Shown: positions 53,089-62,970, counted from the stretch's first letter. The stretch is 64,000 nt of DNA from Alcaligenes faecalis (GCF_009497775.1 NZ_CP031012.1:1054001-1118000); one strand, 5' to 3'. The notes: generated by a model from the sequence alone, not told the origin. A program made the numbers and translations.

Positions 53089-54615
53089 ATGAATCTGTCC
53101 GATCTCAAATCCATGGGCCTGGATCTGGAATTCCCCTTCAAGTCCCGTTACGACAACTACATTGGTGGACGTTGGGTGCCGCCGGTCGAAGGCGAGTATT
53201 TTGATAATGTCTCGCCTGTAACTGGGCAGGTGTTTTGCCAGGTAGCCCGCTCGGGTGCAGCGGATATCGACCTGGCGCTGGATGCCGCGCACAAGGTGCG
53301 CCACCAGTGGGCCAATACTCCGCCTGCCGAGCGATCTGCTGTTTTGTTGCGCATTGCTGACCGTATTGAACAAAATCTGGAACGTTTGGCGGTGGCGGAG
53401 ACCATCGACAACGGTAAACCTATCCGTGAAACCCGCGCGGCTGACTTGCCCCTGGCGGTCGACCATTTCCGCTACTTTGCCGGTTGCCTGCGCGCACAAG
53501 AAGGCAGCATTTCGGATGTGGACAGCACCACGGTCGCTTACCACTTCCACGAGCCTATCGGTGTCGTCGGCCAGATCATCCCCTGGAACTTCCCGCTGTT
53601 GATGGCCGCCTGGAAACTGGCTCCCGCCTTGGCTGCCGGTTGCCCCATCGTCCTGAAACCGGCTGAGCAAACCCCCGCTTCCATCCTGCTGCTGATGGAA
53701 ATCATCGGTGATCTTCTGCCTGCAGGCGTACTGAACGTCGTCACTGGCTACGGTAAAGAAGCTGGTCATGCCTTGGCCAACTCCAAGCGCATCGCCAAAA
53801 TCGCCTTCACCGGCTCCACACCTGTCGGCCGAGAAATCCTGCACGCAGCGGCTGACCGCCTGATCCCAGCAACGGTAGAGCTGGGCGGCAAGAGCCCCAA
53901 CATCTTCTTTGAAGACGTGATGCAGGCTGATGATGCTTTCCTGGACAAAGCCCTGGAAGGCTTGAGCATGTTTGCCCTGAACCAAGGTGAGGTTTGCACA
54001 TGCCCATCGCGCATCCTGATTCAGGAGTCGATCTACGAACGCTTTATCGAGCGCGCCGTAGAGCGAGTCAAACGTATCCAGACCGGCAATCCGCTCAATG
54101 CCGGGACAATGGTGGGCGCGCAGGTGTCCGAGAAACAGATGGAGCGCATCCTGGGCTACATCAATATCGGTCGGGAAGAGGGCGCACAAGCCCTGACCGG
54201 TGGCGAACGCAATCGTCTGGGCCAGGGTTTGGATAATGGCTACTACATCAGCCCCACCATGCTGCTCGGTAAAAACAGCATGCGTACCTTCCAGGAAGAA
54301 ATCTTCGGACCGGTGGCCGCAGTGACCACCTTCAAGGACGAAGAAGAAGCCATCGCTATCGCCAACGATACCGAGTTTGGCCTGGGTGCTGGTGTCTGGA
54401 GCCGCGACGGCTCGCGTGCCTACCGCGTAGGCCGTGGTGTTGAAGCAGGTCGAGTCTGGACCAACTGCTATCACCTGTATCCTGCTCATGCTGCCTTCGG
54501 TGGCTACAAGCAGTCCGGCATTGGCCGCGAAACCCACAAGATGGCTCTCAATAACTACCAGCAAACCAAGTGCCTGCTGGTCAGCTACAGCCCGAACGCC
54601 CTGGGCTTCTTCTGA
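53089..54615 (+). CDS. Aldehyde dehydrogenase (acetaldehyde type)
   Basis: A 508-residue NAD(P)+-dependent aldehyde dehydrogenase. The catalytic glutamate is in [16 protein letters not shown] (about 263-278) and the nucleophilic cysteine in [12 protein letters not shown] (about 297-308). The cofactor fold includes [11 protein letters not shown]. The CTCPSR form is characteristic of the ExaC/AldB/AcoD group that oxidises acetaldehyde. It is the first gene after the sigma-54 promoter and is followed by an alcohol dehydrogenase, so the pair can take ethanol to acetate. Confidence 0.93.
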   Translation: MNLSDLKSMGLDLEFPFKSRYDNYIGGRWVPPVEGEYFDNVSPVTGQVFCQVARSGAADIDLALDAAHKVRHQWANTPPAERSAVLLRIADRIEQNLERLAVAETIDNGKPIRETRAADLPLAVDHFRYFAGCLRAQEGSISDVDSTTVAYHFHEPIGVVGQIIPWNFPLLMAAWKLAPALAAGCPIVLKPAEQTPASILLLMEIIGDLLPAGVLNVVTGYGKEAGHALANSKRIAKIAFTGSTPVGREILHAAADRLIPATVELGGKSPNIFFEDVMQADDAFLDKALEGLSMFALNQGEVCTCPSRILIQESIYERFIERAVERVKRIQTGNPLNAGTMVGAQVSEKQMERILGYINIGREEGAQALTGGERNRLGQGLDNGYYISPTMLLGKNSMRTFQEEIFGPVAAVTTFKDEEEAIAIANDTEFGLGAGVWSRDGSRAYRVGRGVEAGRVWTNCYHLYPAHAAFGGYKQSGIGRETHKMALNNYQQTKCLLVSYSPNALGFF

Positions 54616-54646
54616 TCTCTTGATCTATTCGTAGTGTTGTCAGACC

Positions 54647-54669
54647 TCCCCCCATGCAATATGGGGGGA
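54647..54669 (+). other. Intercistronic hairpin between the two dehydrogenase genes
   Basis: The 9-bp arms TCCCCCCAT and ATGGGGGGA around a GCAAT loop. No T-run follows. It may stabilise the upstream mRNA or partly terminate transcription, giving unequal amounts of the two enzymes. Confidence 0.6.
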
Positions 54670-54750
54670 TGCCCTTCTTGCGCGCTTGCTATGTGTTTAT
54701 CCCAGAGGGCCGCAAGGAATCTCTTCGATCATCAATAAGGAATACGCACA

Positions 54751-55899
54751 ATGACAGTCTCGGAATTCTTTATCCCCTCGCACAATATCCTGGGCCCCGG
54801 CGCGCTGGATCAAGCCATGCCTATTGTCGGGAAAATGGGCTTCAAAAAAGCCTTGATCATCACCGATGCCGATCTGGCCAAGCTGGGCATGGCCCAATTG
54901 GTAGCCGACAAGCTGACCGCACAAGGTATTAACACCGCGATTTTTGACAAGGTGCAGCCCAACCCCACTGTAGGTAACGTCAATGCAGGCCTGGACGCCT
55001 TGAAAGCACACGGCGCAGACCTGATCGTGTCACTGGGCGGCGGCTCCTCCCACGACTGTGCCAAAGGTGTCGCCCTGGTCGCCAGTAACGGCGGCAAGAT
55101 TGCCGACTACGAAGGCGTAGATAAATCCGCCAAGCCGCAACTGCCACTGCTGGCTATCAATACCACTGCTGGTACAGCGTCGGAAATGACACGCTTCACC
55201 ATCATCACCGATGAAACCCGCCACGTAAAAATGGCGATCATCGACCGCCACATCACACCTTTCCTGTCAGTGAACGATTCGGACCTGATGGAAGGTATGC
55301 CTGCATCCTTAACCGCTGCCACAGGCATGGATGCACTGACCCACGCAGTCGAAGCTTACGTATCTACAATCGCCACCCCCATCACCGACGCCTGTGCGGT
55401 GAAAGTGGTAGAGCTGATCGCGAAATATCTGCCAACTGCCGTGCGTGAACCGCACAATAAAAAAGCCCGTGAACAAATGGCCTATGCACAGTTCCTGGCA
55501 GGCATGGCATTCAATAACGCGTCTCTGGGCTATGTCCACGCCATGGCGCACCAGTTAGGTGGCTTCTACGACCTGCCGCATGGCGTCTGTAATGCCCTGC
55601 TGCTGCCGCATGTGCAGGCTTTCAATATGCAGGTGGCAGGGGAGCGTTTGAATGAAATCGGCAAACTGCTATCGGATAACAATGCAGATCTGAAAGGCCT
55701 GGATGTCATCGCGGCGATTAAAAAGCTGGCGGACATTGTGGGGATTCCGAAGTCGCTGGAAGAGTTGGGCGTGAAGCGGGAAGATTTCCCGGTTCTGGCA
55801 GATAACGCACTCAAGGATGTCTGTGGTGCGACTAATCCGATTCAGACGGATAAGAAGACGATTATGGGGATTTTTGAGGAGGCGTTTGGGGTGAGGTAA
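54751..55899 (+). CDS. Iron-containing alcohol dehydrogenase
   Basis: A 382-residue group III alcohol dehydrogenase. The NAD-binding [14 protein letters not shown] lies near residue 97. The metal ligands sit in the AspHis pattern of [13 protein letters not shown] (about 193-205) and [20 protein letters not shown] (about 260-280). It interconverts primary alcohols and aldehydes. It is encoded after the aldehyde dehydrogenase with its own AAGGA site, in the operon driven by the sigma-54 promoter. Confidence 0.93.
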   Translation: MTVSEFFIPSHNILGPGALDQAMPIVGKMGFKKALIITDADLAKLGMAQLVADKLTAQGINTAIFDKVQPNPTVGNVNAGLDALKAHGADLIVSLGGGSSHDCAKGVALVASNGGKIADYEGVDKSAKPQLPLLAINTTAGTASEMTRFTIITDETRHVKMAIIDRHITPFLSVNDSDLMEGMPASLTAATGMDALTHAVEAYVSTIATPITDACAVKVVELIAKYLPTAVREPHNKKAREQMAYAQFLAGMAFNNASLGYVHAMAHQLGGFYDLPHGVCNALLLPHVQAFNMQVAGERLNEIGKLLSDNNADLKGLDVIAAIKKLADIVGIPKSLEELGVKREDFPVLADNALKDVCGATNPIQTDKKTIMGIFEEAFGVR

Positions 55900-55916
55900 G
55901 GTAAGTAGGTGTTGAG

Positions 55917-55950
55917 GGGAAGAGCTGAAAACTCTTCCCATTCTATTTGT
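55917..55950 (+). terminator. Terminator of the dehydrogenase operon
   Basis: The arms GGGAAGAG and CTCTTCCC around CTGAAAA, followed by ATTCTATTTGTT, 17 bp past the alcohol dehydrogenase stop. Confidence 0.7.
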
Positions 55951-56006
55951 TGGATGACATCGAGTTGAGAGGGGCGGTACGACTGCTTTCGACCCATTAG
56001 AGCCGG

Positions 56007-56114
56007 TCAGCCGGATTTCTTGGAAGCTTGCAGTGCAGCGGTAAGCTGCCATTCAAAATTCACCGACGACCGATTGAGTCCGTACTCGCAGGCAATATTT
56101 AAACTCGAGCCATA
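56007..56114 (-). pseudogene. Possible C-terminal fragment of an unidentified gene
   Basis: A stop-to-stop frame of 35 codons without a start reads YGSSLNIACEYGLNRSS, then a helix-like tail ending in KKSG. It looks like the end of a real protein but is too short to identify. It lies between the dehydrogenase operon and the OLD-type nuclease, in the lower-GC segment, and may be debris from the insertion event. Confidence 0.25.
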
Positions 56115-56173
56115 TCAGCGGAGGGGCGTTCGTTTTTTCGGAACTACCTGCTAAACAAGACGGAAATTGACTC

Positions 56174-57877
56174 CTACTTTGATGCGACACCGCTCATGGC
56201 TAGTTTTGCCTCTATAGCGCTGACTAATGCGTCAATTGAAGCACGTTTGTGAATATTTAGCGCTGTAGCAGGCGACTTGGCAACGGCACGAGCGACGGTA
56301 TCTTTTAACTGCGCCTTAATACGTTCACCCCAAGGCTTCGCTGCGTTCTCGAAGGATTTTTTTGCCCGGTCAGACCATTTTTCATTCCCCCGGAAAGTTG
56401 TTGATCTAAAATCAACACCAAATTTCGCCATAACATCATCGGCATACACATCCACATCAAAACAGTCTTCAAGTTCTGAATTTCGCATGCCTTTACACAC
56501 AACTAGAGTAAGGTCGGCAATCCTCAAAAGACCGTCGCTTTCTGCCTTTTCATAGCCAAGTCGTCCAGCAGCATCATGATCCAACAATACATGCGCGGAA
56601 CATAAAGCATTGTTTAACATATTAAGTTTGTACGAGAGGTTTCCTGCCCCAGCCAAACCTTCAATCACTAGAAAGTTTTGCTTTAATGCGGTTCCAATAA
56701 CGTCGCTCAGTGTCGGCAAGAGCGTCTTTAATGCTATTACATCTTCATTTCCTTCCACCACCAATACCAGGCCCGCATTCACGAGATTGTCAGATGCTCG
56801 GATACCGAGCATCTCTCGGATACTTGCTATCGTTCTAGCTGGCTTCGCACTATTGGTATCGACTAGGATGTTGCGCGCGATTTGATCGCGATCTGCGAAT
56901 AGCGGGCAATGACTGGTCAACACGACTTGGTTTTCCGGCACCAGATTCAGGATCGCTTCACGAAGGCTATGAATCGCGCCCGGATGCAAATGCGATTCTG
57001 GCTCTTCAATTGCGATAATAGAGGCGGCGCCAAGCGACCTGCGTTTCGCCCTTAGGAGACCAAGTACAGCAAGGCTCTTGACACCGTCGCCCTTAAATTC
57101 AAGCAAAGTTCGCGTGCCGTCGTCAATCTCCACGCGGCACTGACTTCGCAATGCACTACGTCGCGCCGCGGGTGGGACTTGGACATACACCCTACTAATG
57201 CTTGGCAAAAATTCGCTCAACGATTCCTTGATAGAGTTACCGATTCTTTCCAGAATTGGTTCTTGAAGGTCTGCAATAGCCTGCAACGCCGCAATGTAGC
57301 TTGGCTCAGTTTCAAGCTTTGCTAGCTCATCAGCAAGCATCTCTTGCACCACCTCTTCCGCATGCTCCTCCGTTCGTACGGCCGGAATGTAATTGAATTC
57401 AATTTTCGTAGCAATATATTGCGCGATTTTTGCAGATTTCGAGGACAGTGTGTTTCCGCCAGGACCTTTTTTAGGGACATGAATAGCATGCTCGTTGGTT
57501 TTTCCGATCTTTATTTCAATCGGGAGAGTTCCGTTGAGATTGCTTTTAATAGCATTCCGAAATTCGTTGACTTCATCATCGTCGAGAGCAAATTCAAGTC
57601 TAAATTTCGATTCCAAACCGCTTTTTCGGCCTTGCAACGAAATAGGAAAATCGCGACGCCATAAGAACCTGTCGCGTTCGGGTGGTCGTGCAATGCGATT
57701 TGGGTTATGCCTTGTTCCATGGTCGGTTAACATCTTCATTGAAACGGCAAGAGCTCTTAATATGTTCGATTTTCCTTCATTGTTTTTTCCTAGAAGCACC
57801 GCAATGTCACCGATAGGGATCCTATGTGTGCCAATGATGCTTCGATAGTTGGTAACGGAAAAAAAAGCGAGGCGCAT
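56174..57877 (-). CDS. Solitary OLD-family ATP-dependent nuclease
   Basis: A 567-residue protein with an ABC/SMC-type ATPase N-terminus: Walker A GKNNEGKSNILRAL at about residues 30-43, the Walker B region ASIIAIEEPESHLHPGAIHS near 290, and the H-loop VVLTSHCPLF. A C-terminal TOPRIM nuclease domain shows VLVVEGNEDVIALKTLLP near 372 and LLDHDAAGRLGYEKAE near 428. This is the layout of OLD nucleases and of GajA of the Gabija anti-phage system. No UvrD-like GajB gene is adjacent, so it stands alone. Base composition is clearly more AT-rich than the neighbours, indicating transfer. An anti-phage role is inference. Confidence 0.85.
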   Translation of the reverse strand: MRLAFFSVTNYRSIIGTHRIPIGDIAVLLGKNNEGKSNILRALAVSMKMLTDHGTRHNPNRIARPPERDRFLWRRDFPISLQGRKSGLESKFRLEFALDDDEVNEFRNAIKSNLNGTLPIEIKIGKTNEHAIHVPKKGPGGNTLSSKSAKIAQYIATKIEFNYIPAVRTEEHAEEVVQEMLADELAKLETEPSYIAALQAIADLQEPILERIGNSIKESLSEFLPSISRVYVQVPPAARRSALRSQCRVEIDDGTRTLLEFKGDGVKSLAVLGLLRAKRRSLGAASIIAIEEPESHLHPGAIHSLREAILNLVPENQVVLTSHCPLFADRDQIARNILVDTNSAKPARTIASIREMLGIRASDNLVNAGLVLVVEGNEDVIALKTLLPTLSDVIGTALKQNFLVIEGLAGAGNLSYKLNMLNNALCSAHVLLDHDAAGRLGYEKAESDGLLRIADLTLVVCKGMRNSELEDCFDVDVYADDVMAKFGVDFRSTTFRGNEKWSDRAKKSFENAAKPWGERIKAQLKDTVARAVAKSPATALNIHKRASIDALVSAIEAKLAMSGVASK

Positions 57878-58142
57878 ATATTCCTGATTCGGTTGAAATT
57901 TAGAAAGCTTGCTTTAAATATAAAGCCGTATTCGGCGACGGATGGGAAATGTGAATGGCCGATTTTCGACGATTATACGCGGTGGCCGACCCTCCGCAGT
58001 CTGTATCGAAATGCCAGTAAAAATTCCCATCCAACCGTCAGTAATGCGTTGGAAAGGATATGTTCATTTCGTTCGCGTGATTGACTGGAAATGGCCGATT
58101 GTAGACTTTCGGGAGGTGCACATACCGATCGGAACTAACCGC
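57878..58142. other. AT-rich flank of the OLD gene with a short repeat
   Basis: AATGGCCGATT occurs twice in direct orientation (57954-57964 and 58090-58100), both followed within a few bases by GAC. The region is non-coding and of mixed composition, consistent with an insertion boundary. The OLD gene promoter must lie near 57880-57930. Confidence 0.4.
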
Positions 58143-58979
58143 TCACCTCATCCCCGGCATGGCACAAGAATGCCCCCCATCCACTGGCAGACAAACCCCC
58201 GTAATAAACCTTGCTGCATCTGAAGCCAAAAACACCGCTGCATTCGCAATATCCCACGGTGTCCCTGTCCTCTTCATTGGCACCGCATTGGCCCGCTGCT
58301 CCTTGATGTGTTCAATCGAATCATACTGAGCCGCAATCTGCTGATAAACTAGCGGTGTATCAATCACCCCCGGCAAAATGGCATTCGCCCTTATTCCTTT
58401 ATCAGCAAACTCCAATGCCGTAGCAACAGTAGCCTGATTCAGTGCCGCCTTAGACGCGTAATAAGCGAAGTAAGAGTAGCCACTCCAACGGATTGAAGCC
58501 AGGGAAGATATATTAGTAATCACTCCCGAGCCTTGTTTCAGAAAATGCGGTAATACAGCGCGGGTGGTTCGCAGAATAGAGCCGACGTTAATATCCATGG
58601 TTTTTTGGAATAGGGCATCGTCTATATCTAATGGTCCACCAGCAGGTGCAATTCCCACGTTGTTATGCAGGACGTCGATTTGTCCGAAATGCTCTAGTGC
58701 TAACGCTATCGTTCGTTCTACTGTTTCGGTATTACAAACATCCGCCTCCAAAGCCAGCGCTTCTCCACCTTCCCCACTAATATGATCCGCGCTGCGTTTC
58801 GCCGCCGCCCAATCCTTATCCACACAAACCACCTGCGCCCCAGCCCTGGCATAAGCGACCGCCGCCGCTTTCCCGTTATTCCAGTCCTCTAAAGGCGCGC
58901 CCGCCCCAAAAATCAAGACTGTTCTGCCTTGCAAGCTTTGCGTGAAAACGGCGGAGTCGTGTTGCTGTGTCATAGCCAT
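58143..58979 (-). CDS. Short-chain dehydrogenase/reductase
   Basis: A 278-residue SDR. The cofactor loop is unusual: instead of TGxxxGxG it reads FGAGAPLEDWNNGKAAA (about residues 23-39), an extended glycine loop. The structural HNNVGIA, the catalytic serine in NISSLASIRW and the YxxxK pair in YYASKAALNQ are intact. It probably oxidises or reduces a hydroxyl group with NAD(H). It starts 5 nt after the TRAP permease stop, so it shares that operon and likely acts on the transported substrate. The substrate is unknown. Confidence 0.85.
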   Translation of the reverse strand: MAMTQQHDSAVFTQSLQGRTVLIFGAGAPLEDWNNGKAAAVAYARAGAQVVCVDKDWAAAKRSADHISGEGGEALALEADVCNTETVERTIALALEHFGQIDVLHNNVGIAPAGGPLDIDDALFQKTMDINVGSILRTTRAVLPHFLKQGSGVITNISSLASIRWSGYSYFAYYASKAALNQATVATALEFADKGIRANAILPGVIDTPLVYQQIAAQYDSIEHIKEQRANAVPMKRTGTPWDIANAAVFLASDAARFITGVCLPVDGGHSCAMPGMR

Positions 58980-58984
58980 ATCTC

Positions 58985-60847
58985 TTACAGAAAACCAATC
59001 GAAATCCAAGGAAAGGCGACCACAAAGACCAGGCCAATCAACAGGGCCAGCATGTACCCCCAGATCGGTCGTATGCCTTCATCCGGGTTGACGCGGGCGA
59101 TGGCGCAGGCGGTGTAGTAACCGACACCGAAAGGTGGTGCGAACAGGCCCAGGCCCATGGAAAGGATCACGATCATGGCGTAGTGCACGTCATGCACTTC
59201 CATGACTCGGGCTATGGGAAAGAGCAGGGGGCCAAAGAGCACGATGGCGGGGATACCTTCGAGCAGGCTGCCCAGGATGATGAAAGCGATCACCGACACC
59301 ACCAGGAAGCCAGTTCGGCCGCCGGGCAGGGTTTGCATGAACTGGGCCAATTCGCGCGAGAAGCCCGATTGCGTTAGTGCCCAGGCCATACCGGAAGCTG
59401 CACCGATAATGATCAGGATGGCACCGGATAGAACGGCGGTATCCACCAGCATGGGGTAGAGCTTGCGCCAGTCGAATTGGCGGTAGATCACCAGGCCCGC
59501 GATCATGGCGTAGACGATGCCGATGGTGGAAACCTCGGTGGCTGTGGCTACGCCTTTGACCACGGCGGCGCGGATAACGAAAGGCAAGGCCAGTGCGGGC
59601 AGGGCGATCAGGAACAGTTTTAGCGATTCTTTAGCGGGGACGCGCACGACATTGGATAGGTCCTCGTGGCGGTTGCGCCAGCCTACCACTACACACAAGC
59701 CGATACCCAGCACCAGTGCGGGAAGCATGCCGCCTGTAAACAGGGCCGCGATGGAGACGCTGGCTACCGAGCCAATCGTGATCAGCACAATGGACGGTGG
59801 GATAGTTTCTGTTTGCGCGCCGGTCGCTGAAAGCAGGGCGACTAGTTCACCTTCTTTTGCGCCGCGCTTGGTCATTTCCGGGAACAGGGCCGGGGCGATG
59901 GCGGCCATATCTGCTGCTTTGGAACCGGAGATGCCGGACACCAGATACATGGCGCCAATCAGCACATAGGACAGGCCACCTTTTACATGACCCAGCAGAC
60001 TGGCCAGAAACTGCACCATGGCGCGTGCCATGCCGGTCATCTCCAGCAGCAGGCCCAGGAAAATAAAGGTGGGGATGGCCAGCAGCATCAGGTGCGACAT
60101 GCCTTCGTCCATGCGACCGACCAGGGTCATGACGGGAACGCGGGTGGTCAGGGCCAGATAGCCCAAGGTAGCCAGTGCAAAGGTGAAGGCGATAGGCACG
60201 CTGCTCAGCACGCTAACGCCCACAATCAGCACAAAGAAAATCAGCAGGTTGATATAGCCCAGCCCTTGCAGATAGGGCTTGATCAGCCACACCAGAAGGG
60301 TCAAGGCCAGCACGCTCAGCACGGCCAGCATGGCTTTAGGCTGGCGTATGACTTCAGCCATCTTGCCCAGGCCAAAGATCAGCGCCAGGCCAAAGCCCAC
60401 CGGTAAGGCCGAGGCACGCCAGGCGTTGGAGATTTCCAGGGCAGAGGTGGTGATGAAGGCCTCTTCCATCGCAAAATCAATCGCCGGATACAGGATCAGG
60501 GCGAAGAACAGCGTGGTGGCCGTGATGGCAAAGGCGGTAAAGAAGGGCTCCCATTCGCTACCCAGGCGCGAGACCACGGCGGTCATGCGCATATGGGAAA
60601 AGCGATACGTAGCCAGGGCGGCGCCAAAGGTGGTCAGCCACAGGAAAAGAATGCCGCCCAGCTCGTCGGACCAGGTCAGTGGTGCGTGCAATACATAGCG
60701 CGACACCACGCCCGAGAGCAAGAGAACAATGACTAAGGCCAGCAGAATCGCACTGATAAAGGCCGTCGCTTTAAACAAGCAAGTTTCAAATTTCTGCCAC
60801 AGTGGTGGCCGTTCCTGTATCTGCAGGTTCTGACTGTCATTTGTCAT
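58985..60847 (-). CDS. TRAP transporter permease, fused DctQ-DctM
   Basis: A 620-residue permease with a small DctQ part of four helices (about 25-165, including the conserved TWSDELGGILFLWLTTFGAA) fused to the large DctM part (about 185-620). The latter has many helices and segments such as VPVMTLVGRMDEGMSHLMLL and ISGSKAADMAAIAPALFPEM. TRAP systems import carboxylates using the sodium or proton gradient and an extracytoplasmic binding protein, encoded here 17 bp upstream in the operon. Confidence 0.93.
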   Translation of the reverse strand: MTNDSQNLQIQERPPLWQKFETCLFKATAFISAILLALVIVLLLSGVVSRYVLHAPLTWSDELGGILFLWLTTFGAALATYRFSHMRMTAVVSRLGSEWEPFFTAFAITATTLFFALILYPAIDFAMEEAFITTSALEISNAWRASALPVGFGLALIFGLGKMAEVIRQPKAMLAVLSVLALTLLVWLIKPYLQGLGYINLLIFFVLIVGVSVLSSVPIAFTFALATLGYLALTTRVPVMTLVGRMDEGMSHLMLLAIPTFIFLGLLLEMTGMARAMVQFLASLLGHVKGGLSYVLIGAMYLVSGISGSKAADMAAIAPALFPEMTKRGAKEGELVALLSATGAQTETIPPSIVLITIGSVASVSIAALFTGGMLPALVLGIGLCVVVGWRNRHEDLSNVVRVPAKESLKLFLIALPALALPFVIRAAVVKGVATATEVSTIGIVYAMIAGLVIYRQFDWRKLYPMLVDTAVLSGAILIIIGAASGMAWALTQSGFSRELAQFMQTLPGGRTGFLVVSVIAFIILGSLLEGIPAIVLFGPLLFPIARVMEVHDVHYAMIVILSMGLGLFAPPFGVGYYTACAIARVNPDEGIRPIWGYMLALLIGLVFVVAFPWISIGFL

Positions 60848-60864
60848 TGTGCTGTGCCCCTAGC

Positions 60865-61875
60865 TTATAAACTTCCGACCACCGATTCCAATTGCTCCCA
60901 GCCTGCTGCCGGGAATTTCTTTTTCCATTCGGCATAGAAACCGGCATCAATCAGACGCTGCTTGAAGGCGGCGGTATCGGCCTGAACAAACTGCATGCCT
61001 TTGCCTTCCAGATCGCTTTGCAATTGCTCGGACAGGCTGAACAGGTCGGCACGTTCCTGGACGGCGCTCTGGTTCAGGTTCTTGCGCACGATCTCCTGAA
61101 TGTCCTCGGGCAGACCGTCGAAGTTGCGGCGGTTGGCCAGCAGCCAGAAACCGTCCCACATATGGTTGGTCATGGCGCAGTACTGCTGCACTTCGTACAG
61201 CTTCAGGGTGGAAATCACGGCCAGTGGGTTCTCTTGGGCATCGACAATCTTGGTCTGCAAGGAGGAGTACAGCTCGTTGGCGTTGATCGTGGCCGGTGCA
61301 GCACCCAGAGAGCTGAACAACGAGGTCCACATGGAGGAGGGCGGAACACGAATCTTCATGCCGCTGATGTCAGCGGGTGTGGCAGCGGCGCGGCCCGAAC
61401 TGGTGATCTGGCGGTAGCCGTTGTCCCAGATTTGTTCAAAGGCAAACAGCGAGCGGGTTTTGGCGATCTCTGCGCGAATGAACTCGCCCAGGCCGCCGTC
61501 CATGGCTTTCCAGACCTGGTCGTAGTCTTTGAACGCAAAGCCCAGACCGCTGATGGCGCTGGAGGGAACCAGGGTAGAGAGCACCACACCGGACAGGCAA
61601 AGGAAATCAATCGCACCCGAACGGATCTGGCTCATCACATCGGTCTGCGAACCCAATTGGTCCGAGGGGAAAATGCGCAGGTCAAAACGCCCATTCGTTT
61701 GCTCCCGAATACGGTCTGCGGCTTCAACCATACGGACATGCAAGGGGTGATGGGTGGGCACGCTGTGCGCAATGCGATACTCGAATTCGGCAGCCTGAGC
61801 GGATTTGGAAAAGCTCAATGCCCAAGGCAGGGTGCTGCTGGCAGCAACCGTTTTCAGAAATGTGCGACGCTTCAT
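60865..61875 (-). CDS. TRAP transporter substrate-binding protein (DctP)
   Basis: A 336-residue periplasmic binding protein of the DctP family. The N-terminus has a twin-arginine-like signal (KRRTFLKTVAASS, cleavage near AQAAE, residue 29). The ligand-binding core carries GRFDLRIFPSDQLGSQTDVM (about 62-81) and GMKIRVPPSSMW (about 168-179), where an arginine holds the substrate carboxylate. It is the first gene of the TRAP/SDR operon and lies opposite an IclR regulator, with matching palindromes in between. Confidence 0.92.
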   Translation of the reverse strand: MKRRTFLKTVAASSTLPWALSFSKSAQAAEFEYRIAHSVPTHHPLHVRMVEAADRIREQTNGRFDLRIFPSDQLGSQTDVMSQIRSGAIDFLCLSGVVLSTLVPSSAISGLGFAFKDYDQVWKAMDGGLGEFIRAEIAKTRSLFAFEQIWDNGYRQITSSGRAAATPADISGMKIRVPPSSMWTSLFSSLGAAPATINANELYSSLQTKIVDAQENPLAVISTLKLYEVQQYCAMTNHMWDGFWLLANRRNFDGLPEDIQEIVRKNLNQSAVQERADLFSLSEQLQSDLEGKGMQFVQADTAAFKQRLIDAGFYAEWKKKFPAAGWEQLESVVGSL

Positions 61876-61892
61876 TTTTTAATCTCCTGTGG

Positions 61893-61909
61893 GGTCCATT
61901 TGATGGACC
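61893..61909. promoter_or_regulatory. IclR operator candidate upstream of the TRAP operon
   Basis: GGTCCATTTGATGGACC is a palindrome of GGTCC-N7-GGACC form (6-bp arms here), 18-34 bp upstream of the dctP start. It is followed by CTATA, as is the second site at 62067-62083. Confidence 0.7.
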
Positions 61910-62066
61910 TATAGATTTATGCAAGCTGACCTGCTGCATTACAAGGCAGGCCTGAAATTAGGACAACCTAGTATTTTTACCTACAGGATTTACGTAAATA
62001 TTTAATATACTGCCCAAAATACTTCGCTAAAGGGCGGTTCACGTATTCCAATCTGAATCACTAAAT

Positions 62067-62083
62067 GGTCCAATATACGGACC
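62067..62083. promoter_or_regulatory. IclR operator candidate upstream of the iclR gene
   Basis: GGTCC-N7-GGACC followed by CTATA, 22-38 bp upstream of the IclR start codon. It has the same arms, spacing and flank as the site at 61893-61909, 174 bp apart. Confidence 0.7.
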
Positions 62084-62104
62084 TATATTATAAAGAGTGT
62101 GAAA

Positions 62105-62905
62105 ATGGATTCCAAAGAGAGCCCAGAGTCGATTTCTTCCAGCCAAACCCTGGATAGGGCCGTGCAAGTCATGCAGGTGGTCGTAGGCCTGCGTAACCAG
62201 GGCATAGGCTTGAGTGATGTCGTGAAAAAGGTCGAGCTGACCAAGCCCACCACCCGTCGCCTGTTATTGGCTTTGATGGGCAATGGCTTGATCGAGCAGG
62301 ACCCGGTATCGCGCAAATATTTTCCGGGCCCCGAGCTGTATTCCTTGGGGCTGATGGCAGCGCATCGCTTCGGCATCCAGCGTATTGCCGAGCGCAGCTT
62401 GACGCGTATTGCCAAGGTGTCGGGCGACAGCGCCCTGCTAAGTGTGCGGCGCGCTTATGAAACCGTGTGTCTGGCTCGCGAGGAAGGGCATCACCCCTTG
62501 CGCTCGCATGTGCTGCAACCGGGGGATCGTCACCCCCTGGGTTGCGGTGCCAGCGGGATTGCATTTCTGGCGGCCATGACGGATGAGCAGATTGGCGAAG
62601 CCCTGGAGGCGAATGAGGAGCGGTTGCGCAATTACCCCCAGCTGAGCACCGACATTCTGTGGGATCTGGTGGCCGAGACGCGTGAGCAGGGCTATGCCTT
62701 TAACCGCGGTTTTATTTTTGAAGGTTCCTGGGGGGTGGCAGTCTGCGTTTCTCATCCCACCAGTGGCATGCCGGCTTCCCTGGCCATTGCCAGTGTAGAG
62801 AGCCGCTTGCGCAACAAGCGACATGAGGAGCTGGTGGCGCTCTTGCTGGAAGAGAAGGCGTACATCGAGTCTCTGAAGATTGGGGAACAAGTTACGGGCC
62901 CTTGA
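62105..62905 (+). CDS. IclR-family regulator of the TRAP/SDR cluster
   Basis: A 266-residue regulator. The N-terminal helix-turn-helix (about 14-72) includes LSDVVKKVELTKPTTRRLLL, and the effector domain (about 85-255) includes HPLGCGASGIAFLAAMTDEQ and the C-terminal GVAVCVSHPTSGMPASLAIA. The ATG at 62105 is preferred to the GTG at 62099 because AAGAG lies 7 nt before it. It diverges from the TRAP operon and precedes a thiolase gene. It probably senses the transported acid or a metabolite and controls both directions. Confidence 0.88.
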   Translation: MDSKESPESISSSQTLDRAVQVMQVVVGLRNQGIGLSDVVKKVELTKPTTRRLLLALMGNGLIEQDPVSRKYFPGPELYSLGLMAAHRFGIQRIAERSLTRIAKVSGDSALLSVRRAYETVCLAREEGHHPLRSHVLQPGDRHPLGCGASGIAFLAAMTDEQIGEALEANEERLRNYPQLSTDILWDLVAETREQGYAFNRGFIFEGSWGVAVCVSHPTSGMPASLAIASVESRLRNKRHEELVALLLEEKAYIESLKIGEQVTGP

Positions 62906-62970
62906 GCTGCCGTTCCGGCTTTTCAGGGGTGCGCGATTCATTGATCAAATTTTTACGTTCAAGGAAAACT

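Noticed and set aside
56174..57877. Complete Gabija anti-phage system
   Set aside because: Gabija needs a UvrD-like helicase beside the GajA-type nuclease. Both flanks were read and contain none.
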